Assembly: GCF_947488835.1 (NCBI RefSeq)
Contig: NZ_CANLBK010000001.1
Location: forward strand, 620,001-684,000
Direction of reading: 5' to 3'
Origin: an uncultured Marinobacter sp.
GTDB taxonomy: Bacteria; Pseudomonadota; Gammaproteobacteria; Pseudomonadales; Oleiphilaceae
Length of the DNA: 64,000 bases
Made by a program: the position numbers and the translations under genes. Of this stretch, positions 33,527 through 42,527 are shown in pieces. How positions within the stretch are numbered: position 1 is the stretch's first letter; every line of letters starts with the position of its first letter. The notes under the pieces were generated by a model that saw only the letters and a list, made by a program, of their open reading frames with translations, did not search any database and was not told the origin of the DNA.

Positions 33527-34844
33527 TCTGAACTTCCTTGTTTCTTTCAGCTAGCTCGGTAACTCGGAAATAATAGATATTTGAAGCCACAGCAATAAAT
33601 AGTATCAGCCAGTATAGAACTTCCGCTCTTGTGCGGTTTATAAAGCTGGCAGCGACTATAAAGCTCAATAAAGCCCCTTCGAGCGCCAGAATTTTGAAAT
33701 ACGCATCATAATTTTCTTTCCTAATCAGGTGTTGCTTTGTACGGCGGGATACCCGATAAGTTGATACAAGAAGCGCCAAAAAAATCAAAAATCCTAGCCA
33801 ACCTATTTCGGCCAGCGCTTGGAACCACGTAGAGTGTACAGCTTTACCAGTTGTCCGGTTTTCAAAGTAATGAGCAGGTAAGTACGCCGGGCTTAATTGA
33901 ATGTATCCACCTATTCCAACTCCTAAAGGGTAATCATTCAGAACATCGAAAGTCGCGAGCCAGAAATCGATTCTGTGGGAACCGCTTTTGCCGCCATCAT
34001 CAACCTCACGCAGTGTATCCATTCGCTCCCAAAATGCTTCGTCGGCAACATATAAGGTGCCCCCAAAAGCAACCAGAATTATCAGGATAGCTGCTCCTCT
34101 TTGCCCTTTTCGTTGGTATCTTGAAAAGATCATATAGAAAAGGAAGAACAGACCTCCAGCTACAGCTCCCAAAAATGCTCCGCGACTGTTAATAAGAACA
34201 ATTGCGTTGGCAATAAGGGCGCCACAAAAGATGCTCAGTATCTTTATTCTTTTGTTACCAATCCATGCTGTGTAGGTTAAAAGTATTAATGCAGGTACCA
34301 TGGCAGCTGCGGTCATGTTGCCGTCGCCGCCTGTATCTACCATCCCTATGCCCTCAACCCTGCCCTGCGAATTCCGGCCTAAGGAGTAAGCTACATAACC
34401 GATGTACGTGGTTCCCAAAATATATGCCCATAGGCAGGCGTCCAGAGCCTTCTCTGAATTTACTAACTTATAGGCCACCAAAATGATGACGACCAATTTG
34501 ACAAAATCAAAGGTAAAACGTGAGTGCTCGTCGGGGACGATCGCGAATAAATTCATCACTTCGTACATAATCAACAACGCCAACAGCCATTTGAATATCG
34601 GCTGCTGTTTCCATGGTGCAAGCTCTGTCAATTCCCTGTACTTCACCACCAGAATAACTAGCATGAATGAGGCAGCGATTAACGAGTATCGCATTCCCGG
34701 GATTGTGGCTGCCCACCAACGGCTGTCTGGATTGGCAAGATATACCGCTTGATACACAATGAAAGACGCGACAGGTGTCACGAAAAAGGCAGTAAAAATA
34801 CCACCGAGAAAAACAAACAGAAAAAGCAGTGCGACCTTAGACAT
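33498..34844 (-). CDS. O-antigen-ligase-like protein, exosortase A-associated type
   Basis: A 448-residue membrane protein with about ten to twelve hydrophobic segments and a Wzy_C-type core: INSRGAFLGAVAGG near residue 215, HRIDFWLATFDVLNDYPLGV near 290 in the large periplasmic loop, and HSTWFQALAEIGWLGF near 345. Such proteins join or polymerise undecaprenyl-linked sugar chains on the periplasmic side. A subfamily is typical of exosortase A loci (predicted O-glycosylation ligase), and its position at the end of this EPS operon fits. Whether it polymerises the exopolysaccharide or glycosylates PEP-CTERM proteins cannot be told from sequence. Confidence 0.88.
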   Translation of the reverse strand: MSKVALLFLFVFLGGIFTAFFVTPVASFIVYQAVYLANPDSRWWAATIPGMRYSLIAASFMLVILVVKYRELTELAPWKQQPIFKWLLALLIMYEVMNLFAIVPDEHSRFTFDFVKLVVIILVAYKLVNSEKALDACLWAYILGTTYIGYVAYSLGRNSQGRVEGIGMVDTGGDGNMTAAAMVPALILLTYTAWIGNKRIKILSIFCGALIANAIVLINSRGAFLGAVAGGLFFLFYMIFSRYQRKGQRGAAILIILVAFGGTLYVADEAFWERMDTLREVDDGGKSGSHRIDFWLATFDVLNDYPLGVGIGGYIQLSPAYLPAHYFENRTTGKAVHSTWFQALAEIGWLGFLIFLALLVSTYRVSRRTKQHLIRKENYDAYFKILALEGALLSFIVAASFINRTRAEVLYWLILFIAVASNIYYFRVTELAERNKEVQSVARAKKNQ

Positions 34845-34883
34845 ATTTAACGGCGGTGCCTCGTCCCTATTGGTATTGTTATT

Positions 34884-36029
34884 TCAAAGACTAGTGTAAA
34901 CCGCCCGATAACTGGCGGTCATTGCCGCTGCGCTGAACTTTTCAGTGAAACGTAGATTAGCAGCAATCCCAATCATTTCCCTCAAAACTGCATCATCTCG
35001 CAAACTTTCTATAGCATTTGAGAAACCAAAAAAATCATCAGGTTCTGTTAGTATCCCCGTTACTCCATCTTCAATGATTTCCGGGTTTCCACCAACACGG
35101 GTTGCGACCACAGGCATGCCCAAACTCATCGCTTCAAGCAGAGTCATTGATGTGCCCTCTGTGTGTGAAGAAAGCAAAAACACGTCCATCGCAGCCAGAT
35201 AATGCAAAGGGTTATTAATAAAACCAGTGAAAATTGTTTTCTGATTAATCCCATACTCAGTTGCTAGCCCGACGAGTTTTTCTTTATCAGGGCCATCTCC
35301 TACCATAAGCAGGACTGCATCTGGGTTCTTGGTTGAAAACTCTTTAAAGGCTCTGAGCATCATGCTCTGGTTTTTAACCGGATCAAGGCGGGAAACGGTT
35401 CCAACTACGAACGCATCTTTTCGAACTCCTAACCTGTCTCGTATCTTTTGCGCCTCTAGGCCATTCTTCTGTAACGGATCTATACCGTTGTAAATAACCC
35501 GGACTTTCTTTCGTGGGATGTATTCGAATCTGACGAGAGCGTCCTTGGTTGCGCTTGAAATCGCAACAATATCCGGAGTCAACATTGCCATTATAGGGTT
35601 AGCGAACATTGCTTTATGACGATGCCTATCTGGATAAAAACGTCCGTGTTCAGTAAACACAACTTTTGTATCAGTGCGCCAAGCTCCAAGCCACCCATAC
35701 ACCCAAGGCGTGTATTGGTGGCAATGCACCACATCAAACCGCCCTTCCCTCAAGCACTTACGAATTGCTTTTATCAACGACCAGTCAAACCCCTGCTTGC
35801 GCGCAAGTTTATAAACCGGAACACCAGACTGCTGAAGCGCTTCGCCTAACGGCCCGATGTGGCCGTCGATACAAAGAATTTCAGACTCGACGCTTTGACT
35901 GGCCATGCCTTGAACAAGCTGGCGTATAACCTGTTCAGTACCACCAATCCCCATATTGAAGGTAAGGTGCAGCACCCGCAGCGCCTTCTTGGGAGACTCT
36001 ACTGTTATTTTTCTCTGTTCGCCCATCAT
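34884..36029 (-). CDS. Family 4 glycosyltransferase
   Basis: A 381-residue GT-B enzyme expected to extend the lipid-linked repeat unit. The N-terminal domain starts LRVLHLTFNMGIGGTEQVI with the acceptor-side GG motif. The C-terminal domain contains VGTVSRLDPVKNQSMMLRAF and HTEGTSMTLLEAMSLGMPVV, the E-x7-E donor site. No membrane segments. The ATG at 36029 is chosen because AGGTGAG lies just upstream; it overlaps the stop of the amidotransferase gene (ATGATG), so translation is coupled. The sugar and linkage are unknown. Confidence 0.9.
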   Translation of the reverse strand: MMGEQRKITVESPKKALRVLHLTFNMGIGGTEQVIRQLVQGMASQSVESEILCIDGHIGPLGEALQQSGVPVYKLARKQGFDWSLIKAIRKCLREGRFDVVHCHQYTPWVYGWLGAWRTDTKVVFTEHGRFYPDRHRHKAMFANPIMAMLTPDIVAISSATKDALVRFEYIPRKKVRVIYNGIDPLQKNGLEAQKIRDRLGVRKDAFVVGTVSRLDPVKNQSMMLRAFKEFSTKNPDAVLLMVGDGPDKEKLVGLATEYGINQKTIFTGFINNPLHYLAAMDVFLLSSHTEGTSMTLLEAMSLGMPVVATRVGGNPEIIEDGVTGILTEPDDFFGFSNAIESLRDDAVLREMIGIAANLRFTEKFSAAAMTASYRAVYTSL

Positions 36030-37921
36030 GCACTCACCTGATACTGCTGCCACCAGAGTTCAAATGCCAGTAGCGACCATAGCTCTTGCGTGAACTGGTC
36101 ATCCCCTGCCAAATGCTTTTGCCAGAGTCTGCGAATGCCAGCTGGCTGAAAGAAGTTGGCCACACCGCTATTTGGAGACAGTAAAAGCTGATCAACGATA
36201 GGCCTAAGTTCATGCCGCAACCACTGCGCCAAAGGCACCGAGAAGCCCATTTTCTTTCTATAGAGAATATCCTCTGGCAGCATGCGCTCAAAAGCTTTCT
36301 TCAGAATGTACTTCTTCTCTTTCCCGTGGAGTTTCAGTGCAGCGGGTATCTGCGCGGCATACTCTACCACCCGGTAATCAAGAAGCGGGGCCCTAGTTTC
36401 CAGTGAGTTCGCCATGCTCATGCGGTCTACCTTCACCAGAATATCCCCGGGAAGGTAAGTTTTTATGTCGGTGTAGAGAATGCTGGATAGGTGGTCGTCT
36501 GTGCCGGCATTCTTGTAATGAGCTCGGGTGATATCCGCCGGGTCGTACCCTTGCGTTTCCCGCTTCAGTTCACCCGTAACGAGTTCATTCCAAACATCTC
36601 TACGGAAGAAGCTGTTTGTGATAAAGAATGCTTCATCCGGATCGAGCGCAAGGGTTCCGAGAAGGGATTTTGCTTTTCGCGTAGGGCCGGAGTTGATCAA
36701 GCCAGCCAGGCGGGCGAGCCCGGGGAATAGATTGTGGCGAACTCCGGCAGGAAACAGCCCCCTTAGCCGGTTTTCTACGTGGTCTGTGTAATATTTGCTG
36801 TAGCCCGCAAAGTTCTCATCGCCGCCGTCCCCAGCAAGTGCCACGGTTACTTTTTGTCTGGCTAGCTGCGATACAAAATACGTGGGTACAAACGAAGGGT
36901 CTGCAAAGGGCTCGTCAAAGAACCGGGCAATGCTGTCAAGGCTGTCTGCGACATTGTCTTTCACAGTGAATTCGTGGTGATCGGTTTTGAATTGCTCGGC
37001 AACTTTTTTGGCCCAGTGCACTTCATCAAACCGCTTTGAATCAAAGCCGATGGCGCAGGTTGTCACGGGGGTGCTGGCGTGGCCTGCCATCAAGCCAACC
37101 ACAGCGCTTGAATCAATTCCGCCACTGAGGAATGCCCCAAGAGGCACATCGCTGACCATGCGCAGGCGAACGGCATCGTCAATCAGGTTGTAGAGGCCAT
37201 CCTGCAGTTCATCCAGACTGGCACTTGAGGGTGAACCGAATGACACATCCCAATACTGTTCTTGGTGTGTGTGGGTACCGTCGGTTTCCAACCAATAGCC
37301 GGGGGCCAGTTTGTGTACGTTTTTGTAGATGGTTTTTGGGTCTGGTACGTACTGGTAGGCGAAAAAGTCTTTAATTGCATCGTGCCGCAACTCGGTTTTA
37401 ACGAAGGGAGCGGGCGTTAGAGCCTTTAGCTCAGATGCGAATGCAAACTGTCCATTGGCTTCGTAAAAGTACAGTGGCTTCTTGCCAAGGCGATCCCGAG
37501 CCAGGAATAGCTTTCGGGCTGTGCGATCCCAAATGGCTAACGCGAACATGCCATTCAGTAGTTGGAGGCATTCCGGGCCATGAATTTCGTAGAGTGCTAG
37601 TAGCACTTCCGTATCCGTGCGGGTACGGAAGTTATGGCCCTCGCTAATCAGATCGTCGCGCAGCTCCTGAAAGTTGTAGATTTCGCCGTTATAGGCAATA
37701 ACGTAACGCTCAGAGGTGGATACCATGGGCTGGGTGCCGGCATCGCTGAGATCAAGAATGCTCAGCCTGCGATGTACCAAGCCGACTGCGTCGTCAAGCC
37801 ACGTTGAACCCGCATCTGGGCCGCGATGAAAAATGGCCTGCCCCATGTTGTCGAGCCAGCCCTGATGGGCGTCTCTACCTGGTGTCGAGGCAGTGCGAAG
37901 GAAACCGGCGAACCCGCACAT
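36026..37921 (-). CDS. asnB: Asparagine synthase-like amidotransferase of the XrtA system
   Basis: A 631-residue glutamine-hydrolysing amidotransferase. Unlike the two AsnB-like proteins in the island it has the full glutaminase start MCGFAGF with the catalytic Cys2, the Ntn core (YNGEIYNFQELR) and the ATP-pyrophosphatase loop SGGIDSSAVVG near residue 265, with ALAGDGGDENFAGY further on. The length is right for AsnB. Paralogues of this kind (exosortase A system-associated amidotransferase) are a regular part of XrtA loci and are thought to amidate a polysaccharide precursor, perhaps a uronic acid, rather than make asparagine. It overlaps the downstream glycosyltransferase, and its ATG at 37921 shares a base with the stop of the upstream gene. 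Confidence 0.9.
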   Translation of the reverse strand: MCGFAGFLRTASTPGRDAHQGWLDNMGQAIFHRGPDAGSTWLDDAVGLVHRRLSILDLSDAGTQPMVSTSERYVIAYNGEIYNFQELRDDLISEGHNFRTRTDTEVLLALYEIHGPECLQLLNGMFALAIWDRTARKLFLARDRLGKKPLYFYEANGQFAFASELKALTPAPFVKTELRHDAIKDFFAYQYVPDPKTIYKNVHKLAPGYWLETDGTHTHQEQYWDVSFGSPSSASLDELQDGLYNLIDDAVRLRMVSDVPLGAFLSGGIDSSAVVGLMAGHASTPVTTCAIGFDSKRFDEVHWAKKVAEQFKTDHHEFTVKDNVADSLDSIARFFDEPFADPSFVPTYFVSQLARQKVTVALAGDGGDENFAGYSKYYTDHVENRLRGLFPAGVRHNLFPGLARLAGLINSGPTRKAKSLLGTLALDPDEAFFITNSFFRRDVWNELVTGELKRETQGYDPADITRAHYKNAGTDDHLSSILYTDIKTYLPGDILVKVDRMSMANSLETRAPLLDYRVVEYAAQIPAALKLHGKEKKYILKKAFERMLPEDILYRKKMGFSVPLAQWLRHELRPIVDQLLLSPNSGVANFFQPAGIRRLWQKHLAGDDQFTQELWSLLAFELWWQQYQVSA

Positions 37922-39093
37922 TAGCCCACCTCTCGCTTTTCTGGGGACTGTGTCGCGGCTACGGGTTTGGCTTTGCCAGTCAGCTCTCGGAACAAGGCTT
38001 CATATTCATCTGCCATACGGGCAGCAGAGTAGCGCGCATGCACCATTTCCCTGGCATTTTGACTAAGGGTGGCCGCCAGCGCGGAATCTTCCAGAACCTG
38101 TTTGCAGCATGCAGCCAGTGCAGCCTTGTCACCAAAGGGCGCCAGTAAGCCTGTTTTGCCATGTTCTACGAGCTGATCAACGCCGGGAATATCATAAGCC
38201 ACCACAGGAATGCCCACGGCCATGGCTTCCATCATGCACCGGGGAATGCCCTCCAGAGAGGAGGTCATAACGAACAAGCTGAATTTGGAAAGCAGTTCTA
38301 GGCGATCAGTGCGAAAGCCTAAAAACTCTATGGCATTAACGCTCTTTAGCTGTGCTGCCTGTTGTTCCAGGTCTGATCGTTGACTGCCACCGCCCAGCAG
38401 TTGCAAACGAAGGTTTGGCTGCGTTTGGTGGAGCTGGTCAAAAACCTCGATCAGATCCGGTATTCCTTTGCGGGGAATCAACTGGCCGATAAAACCTATG
38501 ACGGGGGATTCTTTATCAGCGGTATTTGTCTGAGGCAGGCTTGCCAAAGCCCCATCAATCTCTTTGAGATCTACGCCGTTGCGGATAAACGATGTTCTTG
38601 CTTCGGGCACTTTGAATCGCTTCATGTCGTCCATCAGTTCTTCCGACAGTGGGACAACCCGGTCGAAAAAGCGAAGCATGTAGGTACCGATACGAATAAA
38701 TGTAGCGAGTTTGAAGCCAACGTTGCCGGAGAAACCGTGTGGTGTGCTGACACAAGCAATACCGGCACGTTTGGCAGCCATCAGCCCTAATATGTCGGAT
38801 TTGTATCCGTGGGTATGAATAACGTCGATTTTGTTGTTGCGGATCACTTCGCACAGTCTGCTAACTACTCGAAAGTCGAAACGGCCGTTCATTTCCAGGT
38901 AGTGAACCTGCTGGCCATCGGTGCGTGGATAGTATTCGGCAACGGAAAGATCCTGATCCGGAGATTCCCGCGTGACCGCAAGATCACAGATCACGTCATC
39001 ACGGTTGATGTTGTTGGCCAGCGCGAGAACCCAACGTTCCGCCCCGTAAAATCCCGCGGGGGTAATGAACTGAAGTACTCGTAGCTTACTCAC
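37921..39093 (-). CDS. Family 4 glycosyltransferase
   Basis: A 390-residue GT-B enzyme. It starts KLRVLQFITPAGFYGAERWV with the usual acceptor-side glycine turn, has IDVIHTHGYKSDILGLMAAK in the first domain, and the donor domain VIGFIGQLIPRKGIPDLIEVF with SLEGIPRCMMEAMAVGIPVV (E-x7-E). The frame is open from 39144, but the GTG at 39093 overlaps the stop of the preceding GT2 by four bases (GTGA) and gives the normal start of the fold, so it is preferred. Cytoplasmic, acting on the lipid-linked repeat unit. Linkage unknown. Confidence 0.9.
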   Translation of the reverse strand: MSKLRVLQFITPAGFYGAERWVLALANNINRDDVICDLAVTRESPDQDLSVAEYYPRTDGQQVHYLEMNGRFDFRVVSRLCEVIRNNKIDVIHTHGYKSDILGLMAAKRAGIACVSTPHGFSGNVGFKLATFIRIGTYMLRFFDRVVPLSEELMDDMKRFKVPEARTSFIRNGVDLKEIDGALASLPQTNTADKESPVIGFIGQLIPRKGIPDLIEVFDQLHQTQPNLRLQLLGGGSQRSDLEQQAAQLKSVNAIEFLGFRTDRLELLSKFSLFVMTSSLEGIPRCMMEAMAVGIPVVAYDIPGVDQLVEHGKTGLLAPFGDKAALAACCKQVLEDSALAATLSQNAREMVHARYSAARMADEYEALFRELTGKAKPVAATQSPEKREVG

Positions 39094-40277
39094 TGGTCTG
39101 ACACTCCGGAATTCCTTGTTTCGTTGTTTCTGGCACTGTTCCACGTTACTTGGGTGCGCCCCTGAAGCGCCTTCACAATCCCGCGAACCGCATAGCCATT
39201 TACCATCACAAAGTAGTAAGGCGTAGCAATCCAGGTTGGCAATTCGTTGCGATTTTGCGAAAGGTGTCCCACAAGGGTTAGCGCCAATATAAGCACTGTG
39301 CCTGCCGTGATAAGTTTGAAAAGGCCAAATCCTGAAAAAGCCAACAGTACGCTACCTGCCACCCCCACAAGCAGGAACAAGGGGATCAGCCAGCGCAATA
39401 ACTTGTGAGAGATTACCTCAAAGGAAAACACGCCTGATTTGGTAGGATTCATTACCTGCCCTACCCGCATTAGCCCCCGAATACTGCGGTTTACGATGCG
39501 CTCTTTGCGGGCCACTTCCCGGTCGAAATCGCCAGCGGTTTCCTCGAAGCACTTTGCATCTGCATCGAACACACCGCGGTAGCCTTTGGCGATGATTTGC
39601 AGGGGGTTTACGAAATCGTTGATGTCCTGCTGTTGCAGCGGTTCCCAAAGCTTGGTGCGAATGGCGTAGATGGCACCGTCTCCGCCCACTACGGAATGCA
39701 GGCGGGATTCCATCGCTTTGATGGCCAGTTCATAGCGCCAGTAGAGGTTTTCGTTGCGGGCGCTGGCGCCCTCGTGGCCGTCGGTATAAAGGGCTGCACC
39801 CACCACATAACCCACATCCAGATCGGCAAAGTTGCGCACCAGTTTGCCGATGGCATCGCTGGCGTACATGGCGTTCGCATCGCTGAACACGGTTATGTCG
39901 GCTTTCACCTGCTCCATGGCAAGGTTGATGCCCATGGTTTTGCCCAAGCGGCCTTCCTGGCGAATTAATACTATGCCTTCGTTCTCAAACTCTCTTACCG
40001 CGTCGTCTGTACCATCCTCTGAGCCGTCTGATATCACGATGATCTGGAGCAGCTCTTGCGGGTAGTCCAGCTCCAGCGCATTTTGCAGTTTCTCGCGAAT
40101 AACGTCTTCTTCGTTGTAGCAGGAGATAATCAGTGCCACAGAAGGTTTTTGTTCCCCCCGGCGATGGGTGATATCCGGCAGGCCTAGGGTGAGCAACCAC
40201 AATATGGCCGGGTACCCGAAATAAACGTACACGGGCATGGCAAGGCAAAGCAGGGTTAACAGCAGTACTAACGTCAT
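39090..40277 (-). CDS. Family 2 glycosyltransferase, membrane-anchored
   Basis: A 395-residue processive-type GT2. An N-terminal membrane helix (about 3-25) is followed by the catalytic domain: PSVALIISCYNEEDVIREKL, VISDGSEDGTDDAV, TVFSDANAMYA (DxN/DxD metal site) and GGDGAIYAIRTKLW. The C-terminal 100 residues contain three or four hydrophobic segments. The layout is like hyaluronan or poly-GlcNAc synthase relatives, though single-sugar transfer is also possible. It overlaps the FemAB-like gene upstream by four bases (ATGA) and the GT4 gene downstream by four bases. Confidence 0.9.
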   Translation of the reverse strand: MTLVLLLTLLCLAMPVYVYFGYPAILWLLTLGLPDITHRRGEQKPSVALIISCYNEEDVIREKLQNALELDYPQELLQIIVISDGSEDGTDDAVREFENEGIVLIRQEGRLGKTMGINLAMEQVKADITVFSDANAMYASDAIGKLVRNFADLDVGYVVGAALYTDGHEGASARNENLYWRYELAIKAMESRLHSVVGGDGAIYAIRTKLWEPLQQQDINDFVNPLQIIAKGYRGVFDADAKCFEETAGDFDREVARKERIVNRSIRGLMRVGQVMNPTKSGVFSFEVISHKLLRWLIPLFLLVGVAGSVLLAFSGFGLFKLITAGTVLILALTLVGHLSQNRNELPTWIATPYYFVMVNGYAVRGIVKALQGRTQVTWNSARNNETRNSGVSDQ

Positions 40278-41389
40278 AAGGTAATGTATCGTCTCAATTT
40301 GGGGCCAACCCAGTTGGCGAACGACAGCGGCAGCCGTCGCCAGATATTTTCAATCAGGGGCCGCAGCTGTGAGGCAACGGATGCCCCGCTGCTGTTGGAA
40401 TCGTTACCCGGCAGATTTAGCATGCCGCTGCGGTATTCTGTCCAGACCAACCTATAGGGTTGGGCACCCCACTGTTTCTTGAATCGGTAGGTGCCTTCAT
40501 CCAGTGTTGAACGGCCGAAATCGAACCGGGTGTATCCCAGATCGCACACATGGCTTAACAAGGTCCAATACAGCAGCATATTAGGCGCAAGCCGGTTGAA
40601 CTCTTCCAGCGTGGATGCCCAGGGAATGCAGGCTTCTTTACCCCCTAGCAATACGATGCCCGCCCCCACGGGCTTATCGGCCTGAAACACAATGCCAATC
40701 AGCATGTGCTCGCCATAGGCGGCTTTCAATTCCTGAAACCACTGCAGGCTATGCACCGGCGAACCCAGCCTACGCATGTTTTGGGCAAACACCTCGTAAA
40801 ACAGCTCTACCGCACCCGTTTCTGTGTGGAGTTCGGCTCTCAGGCCATTTTTTTCAGCTTTGCGGATCTGGCTTCGCAGCTTGGGCTTGTAGCTTTTGAA
40901 CAGGGCTTCGCTGTTTTCGGGTAGGTCGCACAACATTCGCACTTTTGTGCTGCCAGGCAAGGCATCAATGCTCTGCTTGTTTTGATCGCGTGTGGCATCG
41001 CTGCCGGCGTTCAGTGCTTCACCACCCTCACGGATTTCGAGGATCTTGACTCGATTTGTTTTAGTTAGAGCTTTGGCTTCGGTAATCAGTTGTTCCTGAA
41101 TTTCCTCGTTGTCTGCCAGTGCACCGCCAAGATCGCAAAATGGCAGTGTCACCAGGCTGCTAGTGCCGATTGGCGGTTTTACTTCCACCAATGGCAATAC
41201 ACCACAGAGTGTTTCCTTGTGGTGCGCGCTGATCACCCAACCCGTGTGGTCATAGGCTTGTTCAGTCGCATGCAGCCAGGCGCTTCGGTGATAGGGCGTG
41301 GCTGCAGAATGCCCTGCCACGTACCGATTGTATTCATCGGCCGGGAATGCGTTAAATCTGGAGGCTCGAATATGTAGGTCAGCGCTCAT
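40274..41389 (-). CDS. FemAB-like protein of the XrtA/PEP-CTERM system
   Basis: A 371-residue protein of two tandem GNAT-like domains. The second ends with YTRFDFGRSTLDEGTYRFKK and QWGAQPYRLVW, the standard FemAB/FmhB-type C-terminal signature. FemAB enzymes add amino acids from aminoacyl-tRNA, and an exosortase A-associated subgroup is known, where aminoacylation of a sugar or peptide is suspected but unproved. The start is at 41389 rather than the open frame's 41446, because it overlaps the CelD-like gene's end by 11 bases and gives MSADLHIRASRF, a normal family start. It may act with the neighbouring CelD-like protein. Confidence 0.9.
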   Translation of the reverse strand: MSADLHIRASRFNAFPADEYNRYVAGHSAATPYHRSAWLHATEQAYDHTGWVISAHHKETLCGVLPLVEVKPPIGTSSLVTLPFCDLGGALADNEEIQEQLITEAKALTKTNRVKILEIREGGEALNAGSDATRDQNKQSIDALPGSTKVRMLCDLPENSEALFKSYKPKLRSQIRKAEKNGLRAELHTETGAVELFYEVFAQNMRRLGSPVHSLQWFQELKAAYGEHMLIGIVFQADKPVGAGIVLLGGKEACIPWASTLEEFNRLAPNMLLYWTLLSHVCDLGYTRFDFGRSTLDEGTYRFKKQWGAQPYRLVWTEYRSGMLNLPGNDSNSSGASVASQLRPLIENIWRRLPLSFANWVGPKLRRYITL

Positions 41390-42506
41390 TGTCGGCACTT
41401 GCCTCCCCAAGCCAGCGGTTTCTTGCTCGCCTTGCAACATCCTCAAGCTTCAGCTTGAAGCGGGGCCGCTGTAAAGCAATCTGCACCAGGTTGCGATGAA
41501 AATGGCCAAGGTTGGACTTGTAACGCTCATCGCCGCCCATAAAATCGTAATAGTCGAACCCTTGATTGCGGTAATCTTCAATGCACAGAGCATGGCCCAG
41601 CAAGCCTGGTTTAAGGCGGTTATCGGTTTCGACGGCCATACCACCCAAGTAAAAATACACCACCTTGTTGTGCAGCAGGTTGTAGAAAAAAGCAATTCCC
41701 TCATCCCCCGCCATTACGGAAATCAGATCAACGCTCCCCTCTGCCCACTGTTCACGAATAAGCTCCCGGTGGAATCGCACGAAATCCGGGTTGGCAAACC
41801 CGCTCTGGTCCGGCCCTTTGCCCCAACGTTCGAGGTGCCTGGGGCCAATGGCATCGAATACGGCCAACGCCTGGTCTACGGATTCAGGACGAACCAGGGT
41901 GACTTCACCTCGCTCGTTGTAAAGCCGGTGCGCACGATTTATCTGGTGGCGAGTGTTGCGCGAAAGGGTAGCGAGATAGTTTCCTCCGCTTTGGCGCAAG
42001 CCATCAAGATCGACCCCAAAACAAGGTGCTTCCCAACGCAGATACTTGTACAAGCCGGTGATTTTCGCATAGCGGTCGGCTTCGTCGGCGTCAATAGCCC
42101 CCAGAATAAACTCGTCCCAGCCAGGCATGGTACGGCACAGGTGCTCCAAGCAGGCTTTTGCAACGGCGTCTTCTTTGCCGCGTTCAGCCAGAAAACCGTT
42201 GTACTCGATCCAGATTTGATCAAGCAGCTTGTGGCCGGTTTGATGCAGGCGTAGGCAGCGGGATTTCAACAGGCCATGTCGGCGCTCATCGCTCTCTACT
42301 ACCAATCCCAAGCCAACCAAGCGCTCTCCTTCCATTACGCGAAGTACCAAGGCATCTGGCTTATAAACGTTCAGCCAATGCCCCAGCCATTGCCAGGATA
42401 GAAACACCGTGGGTTGTGCACGGTGTTCCAGATCCAGCCAGTCGCTGCGCAAGGTTGCGCATTGGCTGGCTGGTTCTGTTGTCACGGTCAGCCGTCCTGC
42501 TGTCAT
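41379..42506 (-). CDS. CelD/BcsL-family acyltransferase (GNAT fold)
   Basis: A 375-residue protein like CelD/BcsL, tandem GNAT-like proteins found with cellulose and EPS genes. Features include TVFLSWQWLGHWLNVYKPDA near residue 35, LRQSGGNYLATLSRNTRHQI in the middle, and GFDYYDFMGGDERYKSNLGH near the end, a segment shared with FemAB-type proteins. It probably transfers an acyl or aminoacyl group to a sugar in the cytoplasm. The ATG lies 21 bases after the carbamoyltransferase stop, and its 3' end overlaps the FemAB-like gene. Confidence 0.85.
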   Translation of the reverse strand: MTAGRLTVTTEPASQCATLRSDWLDLEHRAQPTVFLSWQWLGHWLNVYKPDALVLRVMEGERLVGLGLVVESDERRHGLLKSRCLRLHQTGHKLLDQIWIEYNGFLAERGKEDAVAKACLEHLCRTMPGWDEFILGAIDADEADRYAKITGLYKYLRWEAPCFGVDLDGLRQSGGNYLATLSRNTRHQINRAHRLYNERGEVTLVRPESVDQALAVFDAIGPRHLERWGKGPDQSGFANPDFVRFHRELIREQWAEGSVDLISVMAGDEGIAFFYNLLHNKVVYFYLGGMAVETDNRLKPGLLGHALCIEDYRNQGFDYYDFMGGDERYKSNLGHFHRNLVQIALQRPRFKLKLEDVARRARNRWLGEASADNER

Positions 42507-42527
42507 GGTGCTACGTCCGTTGCCTGT

